Shown piece after piece: positions 1-8,589 of a stretch of 52,627 nt of DNA. A program made the position numbers and the translations under genes. The notes under the pieces were generated by a model. That model ran no database searches. It saw nothing but the letters and a program-made list of their open reading frames with translations, and had not been told where the DNA came from. The stretch lies in NCBI GenBank assembly GCA_026995045.1, contig JALWPK010000192.1, positions 1 through 52,627 on the forward strand, written 5' to 3'. Source of the stretch: Gammaproteobacteria bacterium (GTDB lineage: Bacteria > Pseudomonadota > Gammaproteobacteria > SZUA-229). Within the stretch, counting starts at the first letter, position 1. Each line of letters opens with the position of its first letter.

Positions 1-50
1 CCTTGCCACTAGCCACTTGCCCCTCCTCCCTGTACAATCCGCCACGCTAT

Positions 51-162
<112 letters not shown>

Positions 163-254
163 CCTTAATTTCAGTGGCAAGGGCATGGGGGCAAGTGGCA
201 AGGATGCGGTGCATCCCGGCCCGCACCCCTTGTCACACTAAACGTACACGGCTC

Positions 255-1184
255 ATGAAAAAACTGCTTCGCATCGCCACCCGTAAAAGTCCGCTCGCCC
301 TGTGGCAGGCGGAGCACGTCAAGGCCGAATTGCAGCGCGCGCATCCCGGTCTCGAAGTTGAACTGGTCACCATGAGCACCCAGGGCGACAAAATCCTCGA
401 CACGCCGCTGGCCAAAATCGGCGGCAAGGGGCTGTTCGTCAAGGAGCTGGAACAGGGCATGCTCGAAGGCCGCGCCGACATCGCCGCGCATTCCATCAAG
501 GACGTGCCGATGGAATTTCCCGAAGGCCTGTTTCTCGCCACCATCATGCAACGCGAAGAACCCTGTGACGCCTTTGTCTCCAACCGCTATGACGCGCTGG
601 AAGACTTGCCCGAAGGCGCCGTGGTCGGCACCAGCAGCCTGCGCCGCAAATGCCAGCTGCTGCACAAACGCCCGGACTTGCAGATAAAAGACCTGCGCGG
701 CAACGTCAACACCCGCCTGGCCAAACTCGACGGCGGCGACTACGACGCCATCGTGCTCGCCTGCGCCGGGCTGGTGCGGCTGGAGATGGAGCAGCGCATC
801 AAGCAACGCATTGCCGCCGACTGGATTCTGCCCGCCGTTGGCCAGGGCGCGATTGGCCTCGAAGCGCGCGAAGGCGACGACGACACCCTGCAACTGATTG
901 CGTCGCTGAACCACGCCGACACCCGCGACCGCATCCTCGCCGAACGCGCGCTCAACGAGCGCCTGCAGGGCGGCTGCCAGGTGCCGATAGCCTCACACGC
1001 CGTGCTCGAAGGCGACCAGCTCACCCTGCGCGGCCTGGTCGGCGAAACCGACGGCAGCCGCATCATCACCGCCGAAGCGCGCGGCCCGCGCACCGAAGCC
1101 GAGGCGCTGGGCCAACAGGTCGCCGATGACTTGCTGGCCAAAGGCGCGCGAGAAATACTGCAACAGCTGTATCAACAACAATAA
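255..1184 (+). CDS. hemC: Porphobilinogen deaminase (hydroxymethylbilane synthase)
   Basis: Polymerises four porphobilinogen molecules to hydroxymethylbilane in haem/sirohaem synthesis, in the cytosol. The 309-aa product has the family length. It opens with [16 protein letters not shown], carries the catalytic Asp in SIKDVP (D83) and the Cys that holds the dipyrromethane cofactor in LQGGCQVPI (C241). The ATG at 255 was chosen because upstream in-frame codons from 174 encode no family sequence and run into the SRP RNA end. In many gammaproteobacteria hemD follows directly; here it does not, and the next features are an inverted repeat and tRNA sequences, so hemC appears monocistronic. Confidence 0.97.
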   Translation: MKKLLRIATRKSPLALWQAEHVKAELQRAHPGLEVELVTMSTQGDKILDTPLAKIGGKGLFVKELEQGMLEGRADIAAHSIKDVPMEFPEGLFLATIMQREEPCDAFVSNRYDALEDLPEGAVVGTSSLRRKCQLLHKRPDLQIKDLRGNVNTRLAKLDGGDYDAIVLACAGLVRLEMEQRIKQRIAADWILPAVGQGAIGLEAREGDDDTLQLIASLNHADTRDRILAERALNERLQGGCQVPIASHAVLEGDQLTLRGLVGETDGSRIITAEARGPRTEAEALGQQVADDLLAKGAREILQQLYQQQ

Positions 1185-1235
1185 GATTGAAACCGGCGCG
1201 CAAGTCACGTAACCTTGCGCGGCTTGATTCGGGCG

Positions 1236-1298
1236 CTGGGCGCTGGTTTCCGGGTACTGGAGAAAACACTGTAACCAGTACCCGGAAACCAGCGCCCA
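1236..1298. repeat. 25-bp perfect inverted repeat downstream of hemC
   Basis: Arms 1236-1260 and 1274-1298 are exact reverse complements over 25 bp with a 13-nt spacer. As RNA this would be a very strong hairpin about 50 nt after the hemC stop. There is no T-run on either side, so it is not a standard intrinsic terminator. It may stabilise or end the hemC transcript, or be a palindromic mobile repeat. It directly precedes the duplicated tRNA fragment at 1311. Confidence 0.85.
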
Positions 1299-1310
1299 GA
1301 ACCCTACCTA

Positions 1311-1334
1311 CCGGAGAGTTGTCCGAGCGGTCGA
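1311..1334 (+). repeat. Duplicated 5' end of tRNA-Ser (24-bp direct repeat)
   Basis: These 24 bases are identical to 1476-1499, which cover two bases before the complete tRNA-Ser plus its acceptor strand and most of the D-arm. Identity stops abruptly after TCGA, where the complete gene continues into the anticodon arm. This copy therefore cannot form a tRNA. It looks like a relic of recombination or integration at the tRNA locus, spaced exactly 165 bp from the real gene. Confidence 0.9.
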
Positions 1335-1336
1335 CT

Positions 1337-1427
1337 AAATTCGCCGGGAGCGAATTTGAACAGAGGCGAAGCCTCTGGCCCGAAGGGCGAGGCGCAGGAC
1401 GCGCCGAGTAACGAGCACGCCGCGTGC
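1337..1427. other. Run of five short hairpins between tRNA fragment and tRNA-Ser
   Basis: Five consecutive short inverted repeats follow the tRNA fragment: AAATTCG 1337-1343 with 1351-1357; CAGAGGC 1361-1367 with 1371-1377; GCCC 1378-1381 with 1385-1388; GGCGC 1391-1395 with 1401-1405; GCACGC 1415-1420 with 1422-1427. The open frames that cross this area show no protein-family features and also cross the tRNA gene, so it is treated as non-coding. It may be a structured RNA cotranscribed with the tRNA, or part of a palindromic repeat element. Confidence 0.6.
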
Positions 1428-1477
1428 GAACCCGAAGACGGGCAACGCGGCAGCCACAAACCAGAATATCAGTTTCC

Positions 1478-1568
1478 GGAGAGTTGTCCGAGCGGTCGAA
1501 GGAGCACGCCTGGAAAGTGTGTATACCCTAACCGGGTATCGAGGGTTCGAATCCCTCACTCTCCGCCA
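1478..1568 (+). tRNA. tRNA-Ser (anticodon GGA)
   Basis: A 91-nt class II tRNA. The acceptor stem pairs GGAGAGT with ACTCTCC and is followed by G and an encoded CCA (1566-1568). The D-arm is GTCCGAGCGGTCGAAGGAGC, the anticodon loop reads CTGGAAA with GGA, there is a long variable arm (ACCCTAACCGGGT), and the T-arm is AGGGTTCGAATCCCT. It is nearly the same as E. coli tRNA-Ser(GGA) through the anticodon arm. The antisense frame reading RVRDSNPR is a well-known spurious translation of such genes. Confidence 0.97.
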
Positions 1569-1580
1569 TAACATTACCAT

Positions 1581-1605
1581 GCCGGTTCTCTTAAGCCGGT
1601 TTTTT
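1581..1605 (+). terminator. Weak intrinsic terminator after tRNA-Ser
   Basis: GCCGG (1581-1585) pairs with CCGGT (1596-1600, one G-T pair) around a 10-nt loop and is followed at once by six Ts (1600-1605). The position, 13 nt after the tRNA CCA, suits transcript termination. The stem is short, so confidence is moderate. Confidence 0.5.
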
Positions 1606-1700
1606 ACGCCTGTATCCCCACCCGCACCCTGCCCCCCACATCAAGTTAAACGTATCTCAGCCTCAGCGCATTATCCCGCTCAGCCGAGATTAGAAAAATG

Positions 1701-1750
1701 AGTGCAATTGGATGTAAACGGGTGTAAATGGGTATAAATGAGTGTATCGT
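1701..1750. repeat. Five degenerate 10-bp tandem repeats before the Fic pseudogene
   Basis: The sequence reads as five units of exactly 10 bases: AGTGCAATTG, GATGTAAACG, GGTGTAAATG, GGTATAAATG, AGTGTATCGT; consensus GGTGTAAATG. The array ends 6 bp before the reconstructed Fic start. A 10-bp period places each unit on nearly the same face of the helix, as expected of an iterated operator, but it could equally be a simple-sequence repeat. The family of any binding protein is unknown. Confidence 0.7.
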
Positions 1751-1756
1751 TGGTTC

Positions 1757-2807
1757 ATGCTAAAAACCGATACGCTCCAGATTACGCCAGAGATTCTGAA
1801 CCTCATCGCCAGAATCGACGAATTCAAGGGCGCCTGGCGCGCCCTGGGCAGGCTTGCGCCTGACCGGCTGGCATCCCTGCGGCACGTGGCCACCATTTAG
1901 AGCATCGGCTCCTCTACCCGAATCGAGGACAGCAAACTGTCTGATCGTGAGGTGGAGCGCTTGTTGTCAAACATGGAGATTCAATCTTTCACCACCCGGG
2001 ATGAGCAGGAGGTCACCGGCTACGCCGAGGTGATGGATCAGGTATTTTCGTCCTGGCAGGCCATTCCCTTCACCGAAAACAACATCAAGCAGCTGCACCA
2101 GATGCTGCTGCGCTATAGTGAGAAAGACGCGCGGCATCGCGGCCACTACAAGACCCACTCAAACAGTGTCGCCGCCTTCGACGAAAACGGCGCCGAGATT
2201 GGCATCGTGTTTCAAACGGCCTCCCCCTTTTGACACACCCCGCTTGATGACAGAGCTGGTGGACTGGGTGAATCAGGCGCGCGAAGCCAGGGAATTGCAT
2301 CCGTTGCTGATCATCGCCATCAGCATCGTGGTGTTTCTGGAAATTCACCCATTCTAGGACGGCAACGGCCGACTCTCCCGCGTGCTGACCACACTGCTGC
2401 TGTTGCAGGCCGGTTATGCTTACGCGCCGTACAGCTCGCTGGAAAGCGTAGTCGAGCAAAACAAGGAGGTCTACTATCTGGCGCTGCGCGAGACACAGGG
2501 CGCGATCCGCACAACGTCACCGAACTGGCAACCGTGGCTGGTTTTCTTTCTGCACACTTTGAATGAACAGGTCTCGCGCCTTGAGAAAAAAGTGGAACAC
2601 GAGCAACTCGTCATGGCGGAACTGCCGGAACTGTCAGTTCAGATAGTCGAGTTCACCCGCGAACATGGCCGCGTCACCATCGGCGAAATCATCAAACTGA
2701 CAGGCGCCAGCCGAAATACCCTGAAGCAGCACTTCCGGGCGCTGGTCGAACGCGGCCTCCTGAATCAACACGGCCGGGGGCGTGGGGTGTGGTATGACCT
2801 GCGGTGA
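1757..2807 (+). pseudogene. Fic-family AMP-transferase pseudogene
   Basis: Fic (COG3177-type) proteins transfer AMP to target proteins through HPFx(D/E)GN(G/K)R. The reconstructed product is about 350 aa: an N-terminal segment (SIGSSTRIE is typical), the Fic core with GIVFQTASPFDTPRLM and VVFLEIHPF-DGNGRLSRVLTTLLL, and a C-terminal winged helix (GEIIKLTGASRNTLKQHF). Three lesions are seen: an in-frame TAG at 1898-1900 where the family usually has Glu; one extra T in the run 2228-2231 that shifts the frame; and a TAG at 2355-2357 inside the active-site motif, where Gln or Glu is usual. Both stops are one-base changes from likely ancestral codons, consistent with recent decay. The C-terminal part from 2382 remains open. 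Such proteins commonly act on host targets or as toxins. Confidence 0.9.
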
Positions 2808-3093
2808 GTCGCGATACTGTAATGGAGGGGCTAAAAGTACTCACAAACAATCGAAAATCACAAATAAGCCAATGACAATAAACAACTCAGTCTTTAAAGC
2901 ATAACGATGAGTTACCAGGCCGGGCCGTCTGCATCTGTATGCCAAATCACTCCACATTAGGCTTTTCCAACGTCTTGGTTAAACTGTGCTTGCTCACCAA
3001 TCCGCCACAAATTTTGTTACTCTTAAATCAAACCTCAGCCATGATTCCGAACACAAATAAATGCCATGACCAACAAAGCAGGACAATCTCTGG

Positions 3094-4557
3094 ATGAAAG
3101 CAGATAAAAACGTTGCCCTTTACCACCGCATGCGCGCGCAGCCACTGTGGCGCTTGCTCGCGTCTAACAACGGTCCAGTGGTGATTGGTCTGCTGCAAGC
3201 CCATTTGTATGATAAGGAGCGCAGCCTGCCAGCGTCGATTTTGTTTGAGCGCCTGTCGCGGGACCTGGAGGAACTGCGGGCGCAGGGGGAAGAACTGCCG
3301 CAAACGGCGCAGGCCTATGTATCCAGCTGGCTGTCCGAAGGCTGGCTTGAACGGCGGTTTGCATCGGGCGCAACCGAGGAAGAATACGAGCTGTCCACCG
3401 CAACAGTGGAGGCCATTCGTTTCCTGTCCGGTATTGCACAGCCTCACTCTGCTGCTACCGAAAGCCGCCTGTCGCTGGTCATTCAGGCTCTGGCGGGACT
3501 TGCCGAAGACACCGATACCGACAAACAACGTCGAATCGATCGACTGATGGCCGAGCGGGCTCGTATCGACAATGAAATCGAGGCAATCAGGAAAGGACAG
3601 ATGCGGGTGCTGCCACACGATTCGGCTGTTGAGCGAACACGCGAGATTATTGCCCTGGCCGATGATCTGACTGGCGATTTCCGCCGGGTGCGCGATCAGT
3701 TCGATCAGCTGAACCGGGAGCTGCGGGAACGAATTATGGATAGCGAAGGCAACCGCGGTGAAGTGCTCGATGCATTGTTTGCCGGAATTGATCTAATTGC
3801 GGAGAGCGAGGCAGGCAGAACATTTACCGCATTCTGGCGTCTGCTTACCGACCCGGAGCAATCGGCGGTGCTGGATGAGGCGCTAGACAGCGTAATGTCG
3901 CGCGAATTTGTTTCTGATCTCGATATCAAAGATCGGCGTTTCCTGCTCCGGCTGACCCGAAATCTGCTTGAGCAGGGCGGCGCCGTGCATGAAGTGCTGC
4001 AAACTTTTGCCCGCAGCCTCAAACATTTTGTGCAAAGCCGTGAATATCTCGAACAACGCCGTATCAACCGTTTATTGAAAGAGGCGCAGCGCGCCGCCCT
4101 GACAATCAAGAATGAAGTCAAGGCAACTGAATCGCTCCAGTATTCCCTGGAGTTGACCAGCAGTTGTTTGCGGTCCTTGTCGCAATGGACGCTTTACGAT
4201 CCCTCATTGCAGGCGGAGCCTGAGGCAATGCGTGAAGGCGAACCCGCACCTGTTGATCTGGATTCGGTGAGCGAGCTGGTGGCGCAGTCCGAGATCGATT
4301 TTCGCACGCTGCAAGAGCATGTGCATCGCCTGCTGGAACAGCGCGACCAGGCCTCAATCGGCGAGGTATTGGCGCGTTTTCCGGCTTCCCAGGGTCTGGG
4401 CAGCGTAGTCGGTCTGTTGGCTCTTGGCAGCCGTTATGGGATAAAGGGTGATACACTCGAAACCGTGGGCTGGGTGGGCGAAGACCATCAGCAACGCCGC
4501 GCGCGCATTCCAAAAATCTATTTTGTGAGAGAGCGATTGCATGAACTGGCCGGATGA
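3094..4557 (+). CDS. jetA: Wadjet anti-plasmid system, kleisin-like subunit JetA (DUF3375)
   Basis: First gene of a type I Wadjet operon. JetA is the MukF/kleisin-like subunit that bridges the JetC ATPase heads in a complex that extrudes and cleaves small circular DNA. The 487-aa product is a DUF3375 protein throughout: an N-terminal winged-helix region (PLWRLLASNNGPVVIGLLQ near residue 17), a charged helical middle, and a C-terminal part ending KIYFVRERLHELAG. The ATG at 3094 follows AGGA with a 10-nt gap. Its end overlaps jetB by 17 nt. A 13-codon reading frame starting at 3066 ends inside the jetA start region (TAA 3105-3107). Confidence 0.93.
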   Translation: MKADKNVALYHRMRAQPLWRLLASNNGPVVIGLLQAHLYDKERSLPASILFERLSRDLEELRAQGEELPQTAQAYVSSWLSEGWLERRFASGATEEEYELSTATVEAIRFLSGIAQPHSAATESRLSLVIQALAGLAEDTDTDKQRRIDRLMAERARIDNEIEAIRKGQMRVLPHDSAVERTREIIALADDLTGDFRRVRDQFDQLNRELRERIMDSEGNRGEVLDALFAGIDLIAESEAGRTFTAFWRLLTDPEQSAVLDEALDSVMSREFVSDLDIKDRRFLLRLTRNLLEQGGAVHEVLQTFARSLKHFVQSREYLEQRRINRLLKEAQRAALTIKNEVKATESLQYSLELTSSCLRSLSQWTLYDPSLQAEPEAMREGEPAPVDLDSVSELVAQSEIDFRTLQEHVHRLLEQRDQASIGEVLARFPASQGLGSVVGLLALGSRYGIKGDTLETVGWVGEDHQQRRARIPKIYFVRERLHELAG

Positions 4558-5218
4558 TTCGCCAACGAATGAGATTTTGAAGGCGGAGGACGCCGATGAG
4601 GCGTCAAACCCGGCGCTGTTTCAGGGCGACAGCGGTGAGCTGTCGCTGGATGCACGCCGCGTGCTGGTGCAACTCCTCGCCGGTCCGTCTCTGGACGCTC
4701 AACGTCATTCCAAGCTCTGGCCGATACTGATTCGCGATAAAACGGCAATCCGCAGCCGCTTGTCTGAACTGTTTCTGCAGCTGGTGATTGATTGCGATCT
4801 GCAAGTGGCCTTTACCCGCCAGGCCGACACAGGTGATCTGGAAACACCCCGGCTCCTGCGCCGCGCCAACCTGACCTTTCTCGACTCCATACTGCTACTG
4901 CATCTGCGCCAACACCTCACCCAGGCGGAGACACATGGTGAGCGCGCAGTGATATCGACCGACGAGATTATCGAGTTTCTCGGGGTTTATGAACAAACCG
5001 GCAACACCGACCGGGCGCAGTTCGAGAAACGCATCAGCGCATCAATCGAAAAAATCAAGAAACACAGCATCCTACGCAAGATACGCGCCAGCGAAAATCG
5101 CTTCGAGATTTCCCCCACGCTGAAGCTGTTGTTCTCAGCGGAAGAAATTCAGGCGTTGACCCGGGTGTATCAAAACATGCTGACGCCAACAACACTTTCA
5201 GGAAAAGATAGCGAATGA
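4541..5218 (+). CDS. jetB: Wadjet subunit JetB (DUF4194, MukE-like)
   Basis: MukE/KITE-like partner of JetA, 225 aa, DUF4194 family. The acidic N-terminus (to about residue 25) precedes winged-helix sequence; LLRRANLTFLDSILLLHLR and the segment ending RASENRFEISPTLKLLFS are typical of the family. It starts inside jetA (17-nt overlap) and ends in a 4-nt ATGA overlap with jetC, so translation of the three genes is probably coupled, which would suit fixed subunit ratios. Confidence 0.9.
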   Translation: MNWPDDSPTNEILKAEDADEASNPALFQGDSGELSLDARRVLVQLLAGPSLDAQRHSKLWPILIRDKTAIRSRLSELFLQLVIDCDLQVAFTRQADTGDLETPRLLRRANLTFLDSILLLHLRQHLTQAETHGERAVISTDEIIEFLGVYEQTGNTDRAQFEKRISASIEKIKKHSILRKIRASENRFEISPTLKLLFSAEEIQALTRVYQNMLTPTTLSGKDSE

Positions 5219-8200
5219 ACGCTGTCGTAGACTCACAAAATCTGTATGCAACGGAGCAATTCCGCATGACGCGGTTGCAGGTGTATAACTGGGGCACTTT
5301 CTCCGGACTACACGATATTCCCATTGCAGAACAGGGCTTCCTGTTCGTAGGCCGGTCAGGCGCGGGCAAATCAACTCTGCTCGACGCCATAGCCGCGCTG
5401 CTGGTGCCACCTCGCTGGGTTGATTTCAACGCTGCCGCGCGAGAAGCGGAAAAGACGGGACGCGACCGAAATCTGGTAAGTTATATCCGCGGCGCCTGGG
5501 CGGAGCAGAAAGATGATGTATCTGGCGAGATTGGCGCGCGCTATCTTCGTACCGGCACCACCTGGTCCGCACTGGCGCTCACCTACCGGAACGGATCGGG
5601 GCAGCATGTGGTGCTGACACAGGTCTTGTGGCTGCGCGGCAATGCCAATGGGCCGGGTGAGGTGAATCGACACTTCATGATCTTTGAACGTCCGTTTGCG
5701 CTTAAGGAGCTGGAGGTGTTTGGCGAATCCAACCTTGACGTGCGTAAACTCAAACAGACGTTTCCGGATGTGTTCAGTCGCCGTGAGTTCAGGCCATATT
5801 CAGAACGATTCTGCCGGCTGCTTGGCATCGACAACGAAATGGCGTTGCGACTGCTGCACAAGACCCAGTCGGCCAAGAATCTGGGCGACCTCAACACCTT
5901 CCTTCGGGACTTCATGCTGGACAAGCCCAAAACCTTCGAGGTGGCCGACCGGCTGGTGAGTGAGTTCGATGAACTCAATGCGGCGCACCAGACAGTGGTT
6001 GCCGCCCGCCGGCAGGTGGAGACCCTGCTTCCGGCACGGAAAAAACATCAACAGCGGGAGGCGTTGCTGAATGAGCGTAACGAGCTGAATGAACTGCTGG
6101 CAGGAATTGACAGTTACGGTGGGCACCGTCGTATCGAACTGCTGAAATCGCAGATTGAGCATTTGCGTATTCAAGCGGAAGCGCTGGAAGGGGAAAAGAG
6201 CCGAAAAGCGGCGGCTTTGGAACAGCACAAACGCAAGCTGCGTGATCTGGAACAACAACACAGGGATGTTGGCGGCGACCAGGTGGAAAACTGGCAGGCG
6301 GAGAAGTCTGCGCTTGAGCAACAACGCGAGCAGTGCCTGCGGAAACGAACTCAGCTCAGAGAAGCCTGCCAACAACTTGACCGGTTTTTCCCGGATTCAC
6401 CGCAAGCCTTTGCCGAGCTGACAGGCAATGCGCGACAGGAGCTTGAACACTGGCAGAGTGGCAACAATGCAATCCGTGAAAAGCGGGACCAGTTGGTCAT
6501 TAAGAAACGAGAAACCGAAGCCAGGTTTACCCAAACCGCCAGTGAGGTGAAGGCGCTGGAGCGGCAGCCATCCAATATCCCTGCATACATGCTGGATCTG
6601 CGCCAGGAGATTGCCACTGCCATTGGCGTATCCGAGACTGCACTCCCTTTTATCGGTGAGCTGATTGAGGTCAGGCCAGATGAGGCGGAATGGCAGGGAG
6701 CCATCGAGCGGGTATTGCATGGCTTCGCCCTTTCCCTGCTGGTCGATGAACGGTACTATCCTGCGCTTTCCAGTCACATCAACAAACATCACCTCGGACA
6801 AAGGCTGGTTTATTACCGCACTGGTCAGGTCGACCATCAGCCCGTCAGCTCCACTGGCGCCGATTCGCTGGTGCTCAAGCTGAAAATCAAGGAATGCAAT
6901 CAATCCCGGTGGCTGAACGCGGAGCTGCGCCGCCGCTTTGACTATGCCTGTGTCGATTCCCTTCAGTCTTTCCAGCGCGCCGACCGGGCTTTGACCCGGG
7001 AGGGTCAGGTCAAACACAGCAAGACCCGACACGAGAAAGACGACCGCCGCGATGTTGGTGATCGCAAGTATTGGGTGTTGGGTTTTGACAACCGCGAGAA
7101 GCTGGCGCTCTACCGCAAGCAGGCTCAGGAGCTTGCAAGGACAATCGCGGATCTGGACGAACAAATCAAGACGCTATCTGAACAGGAACACGCCCAGGCC
7201 AAACGCGCAATGTGCTGCCAGACCCTGGTCAATCTGCAGTGGCGGGAAGTGGATGTCGCTCCGTTGCTGACGGGCATCGACAAACTGGAACGCCGGATTC
7301 GAGACGCTCTGGATGGCAACACAGAGCTGAAGAATGTAGCCGAACAGATCGAGCAGCAAAAGAAGGTCGTTGATGACGCAGAAGAGGCGTTACAGGAGAT
7401 AACCATCGACTTCAAAGAAGTCATTCGTAAAACCGATGAACATGAGGAGAGTTTAAAGAAACTCAAGGATGATCCGGCCATTACCAGCCTGACACCCCCG
7501 CAACAGCAAGGCCTGGACAAACGATTCGAGGCATTGCACGACCCCGTGCGGCTGGACAATCTGGACAGACTGATACGCTCGGTAGAGCAGTCAATCAATC
7601 AGCAGAAGGATGAAATCAACAGGTCGATAATTGAATGCGAACGCTTTATCGAAAAACGTTTCGATGCATTTATTCATGAATGGACTGCCGAGGCCGAGGG
7701 GCTGGACGCCAGCATAGACGCGGCGGATGATTTTTTCAACAAGCTGACCCGTCTTGAAACCGATGGCCTGCCCGCCCATGAAAAACGTTTTTTTGAATTG
7801 CTGGAGAGTCAAAGCCACCAGAACCTGGCTGCGCTTTCAACCTATCTGAGCGACGCACGCAAGGAAATTCTGGAGCGCATGGAACTGGTCAACGACAGCC
7901 TTGCCCGTGCGCCATTCAACCAGAGCATCAATCAAACCACCTACCTGCAAATCGAGTCCAGTGACCGTCAGTTGCCGCACGTGCGCGAATTCAGACAGGA
8001 GATTCAGCAGGCCCTGAGTCACGCCTGGAGCACGGATCGCGAACTGGCGGAGTCACGTTTTCTGACATTGCGCCGCCTGGTTGAGCGTCTGTCCAGCCCG
8101 GAACCTGAAAACAAACGCTGGCGGCAGGCGGTACTGGATGTGCGCCAGCACATGGAATTTATCGGCCGGGAGATCGATGAAAGCGGCGTCGAGGTGGAGG

Positions 8201-8589
8201 TCTATCGCAGCGGTTCGGGCAAATCTGGCGGCCAACGGCAGAAGCTGGCCACCACCTGCCTGGCCGCCGCACTGCGCTACCAGTTAGGCGGCAATGAGCA
8301 TGGCGCACCCATGTACGCAGCAGTCGTGCTCGATGAAGCCTTTGACAAGGCAGACAATGAATTTACCGCGCTGGCGATGAATATCTTCAAAAACTTCGGC
8401 TTTCAGATGATTGTCGCCACCCCTTTGAAGTCAGTCATGACTCTGGAACCGTTTATTGGCGGCGCCTGCTATATCGATATCAACGACAGACGCGACTCCG
8501 GTGTTTTGCTGATCGAATACGATTCGGAGCAACAACGTCTGAAGCTGCCAGCTCATGCTCGCACAGAGGCCACCGTTGAAATTTCCTGA
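5215..8589 (+). CDS. jetC: Wadjet SMC-like ATPase JetC
   Basis: The 1124-aa SMC/MukB-like motor of the Wadjet complex. Walker A is GRSGAGKST (residues 46-54). Two long charged coiled-coil stretches (roughly 270-480 and 640-830) flank a hinge-like region. The ABC signature GSGKSGGQRQK lies near residues 1000-1010 and Walker B VVLDEAFDKAD near 1036-1046. All ATPase motifs are intact, so the gene appears functional. It overlaps jetB by 4 nt and jetD by 35 nt. Known role of the family: ATP-driven DNA loop extrusion that detects small circular DNA. Confidence 0.95.
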   Translation: MNAVVDSQNLYATEQFRMTRLQVYNWGTFSGLHDIPIAEQGFLFVGRSGAGKSTLLDAIAALLVPPRWVDFNAAAREAEKTGRDRNLVSYIRGAWAEQKDDVSGEIGARYLRTGTTWSALALTYRNGSGQHVVLTQVLWLRGNANGPGEVNRHFMIFERPFALKELEVFGESNLDVRKLKQTFPDVFSRREFRPYSERFCRLLGIDNEMALRLLHKTQSAKNLGDLNTFLRDFMLDKPKTFEVADRLVSEFDELNAAHQTVVAARRQVETLLPARKKHQQREALLNERNELNELLAGIDSYGGHRRIELLKSQIEHLRIQAEALEGEKSRKAAALEQHKRKLRDLEQQHRDVGGDQVENWQAEKSALEQQREQCLRKRTQLREACQQLDRFFPDSPQAFAELTGNARQELEHWQSGNNAIREKRDQLVIKKRETEARFTQTASEVKALERQPSNIPAYMLDLRQEIATAIGVSETALPFIGELIEVRPDEAEWQGAIERVLHGFALSLLVDERYYPALSSHINKHHLGQRLVYYRTGQVDHQPVSSTGADSLVLKLKIKECNQSRWLNAELRRRFDYACVDSLQSFQRADRALTREGQVKHSKTRHEKDDRRDVGDRKYWVLGFDNREKLALYRKQAQELARTIADLDEQIKTLSEQEHAQAKRAMCCQTLVNLQWREVDVAPLLTGIDKLERRIRDALDGNTELKNVAEQIEQQKKVVDDAEEALQEITIDFKEVIRKTDEHEESLKKLKDDPAITSLTPPQQQGLDKRFEALHDPVRLDNLDRLIRSVEQSINQQKDEINRSIIECERFIEKRFDAFIHEWTAEAEGLDASIDAADDFFNKLTRLETDGLPAHEKRFFELLESQSHQNLAALSTYLSDARKEILERMELVNDSLARAPFNQSINQTTYLQIESSDRQLPHVREFRQEIQQALSHAWSTDRELAESRFLTLRRLVERLSSPEPENKRWRQAVLDVRQHMEFIGREIDESGVEVEVYRSGSGKSGGQRQKLATTCLAAALRYQLGGNEHGAPMYAAVVLDEAFDKADNEFTALAMNIFKNFGFQMIVATPLKSVMTLEPFIGGACYIDINDRRDSGVLLIEYDSEQQRLKLPAHARTEATVEIS

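Noticed and set aside
1335..1580. Open frames on both strands across the tRNA-Ser region (antisense RVRDSNPRYPV)
   Set aside because: They overlap the complete tRNA and match the known artefact translation of Ser tRNAs; no protein-family features.
1898..2357. Recoding of TAG as an amino acid in the Fic gene
   Set aside because: The same gene also has a frameshift, and other genes in the window (nadB, phhB, rsgA) end in TAG, so ordinary decay is simpler.
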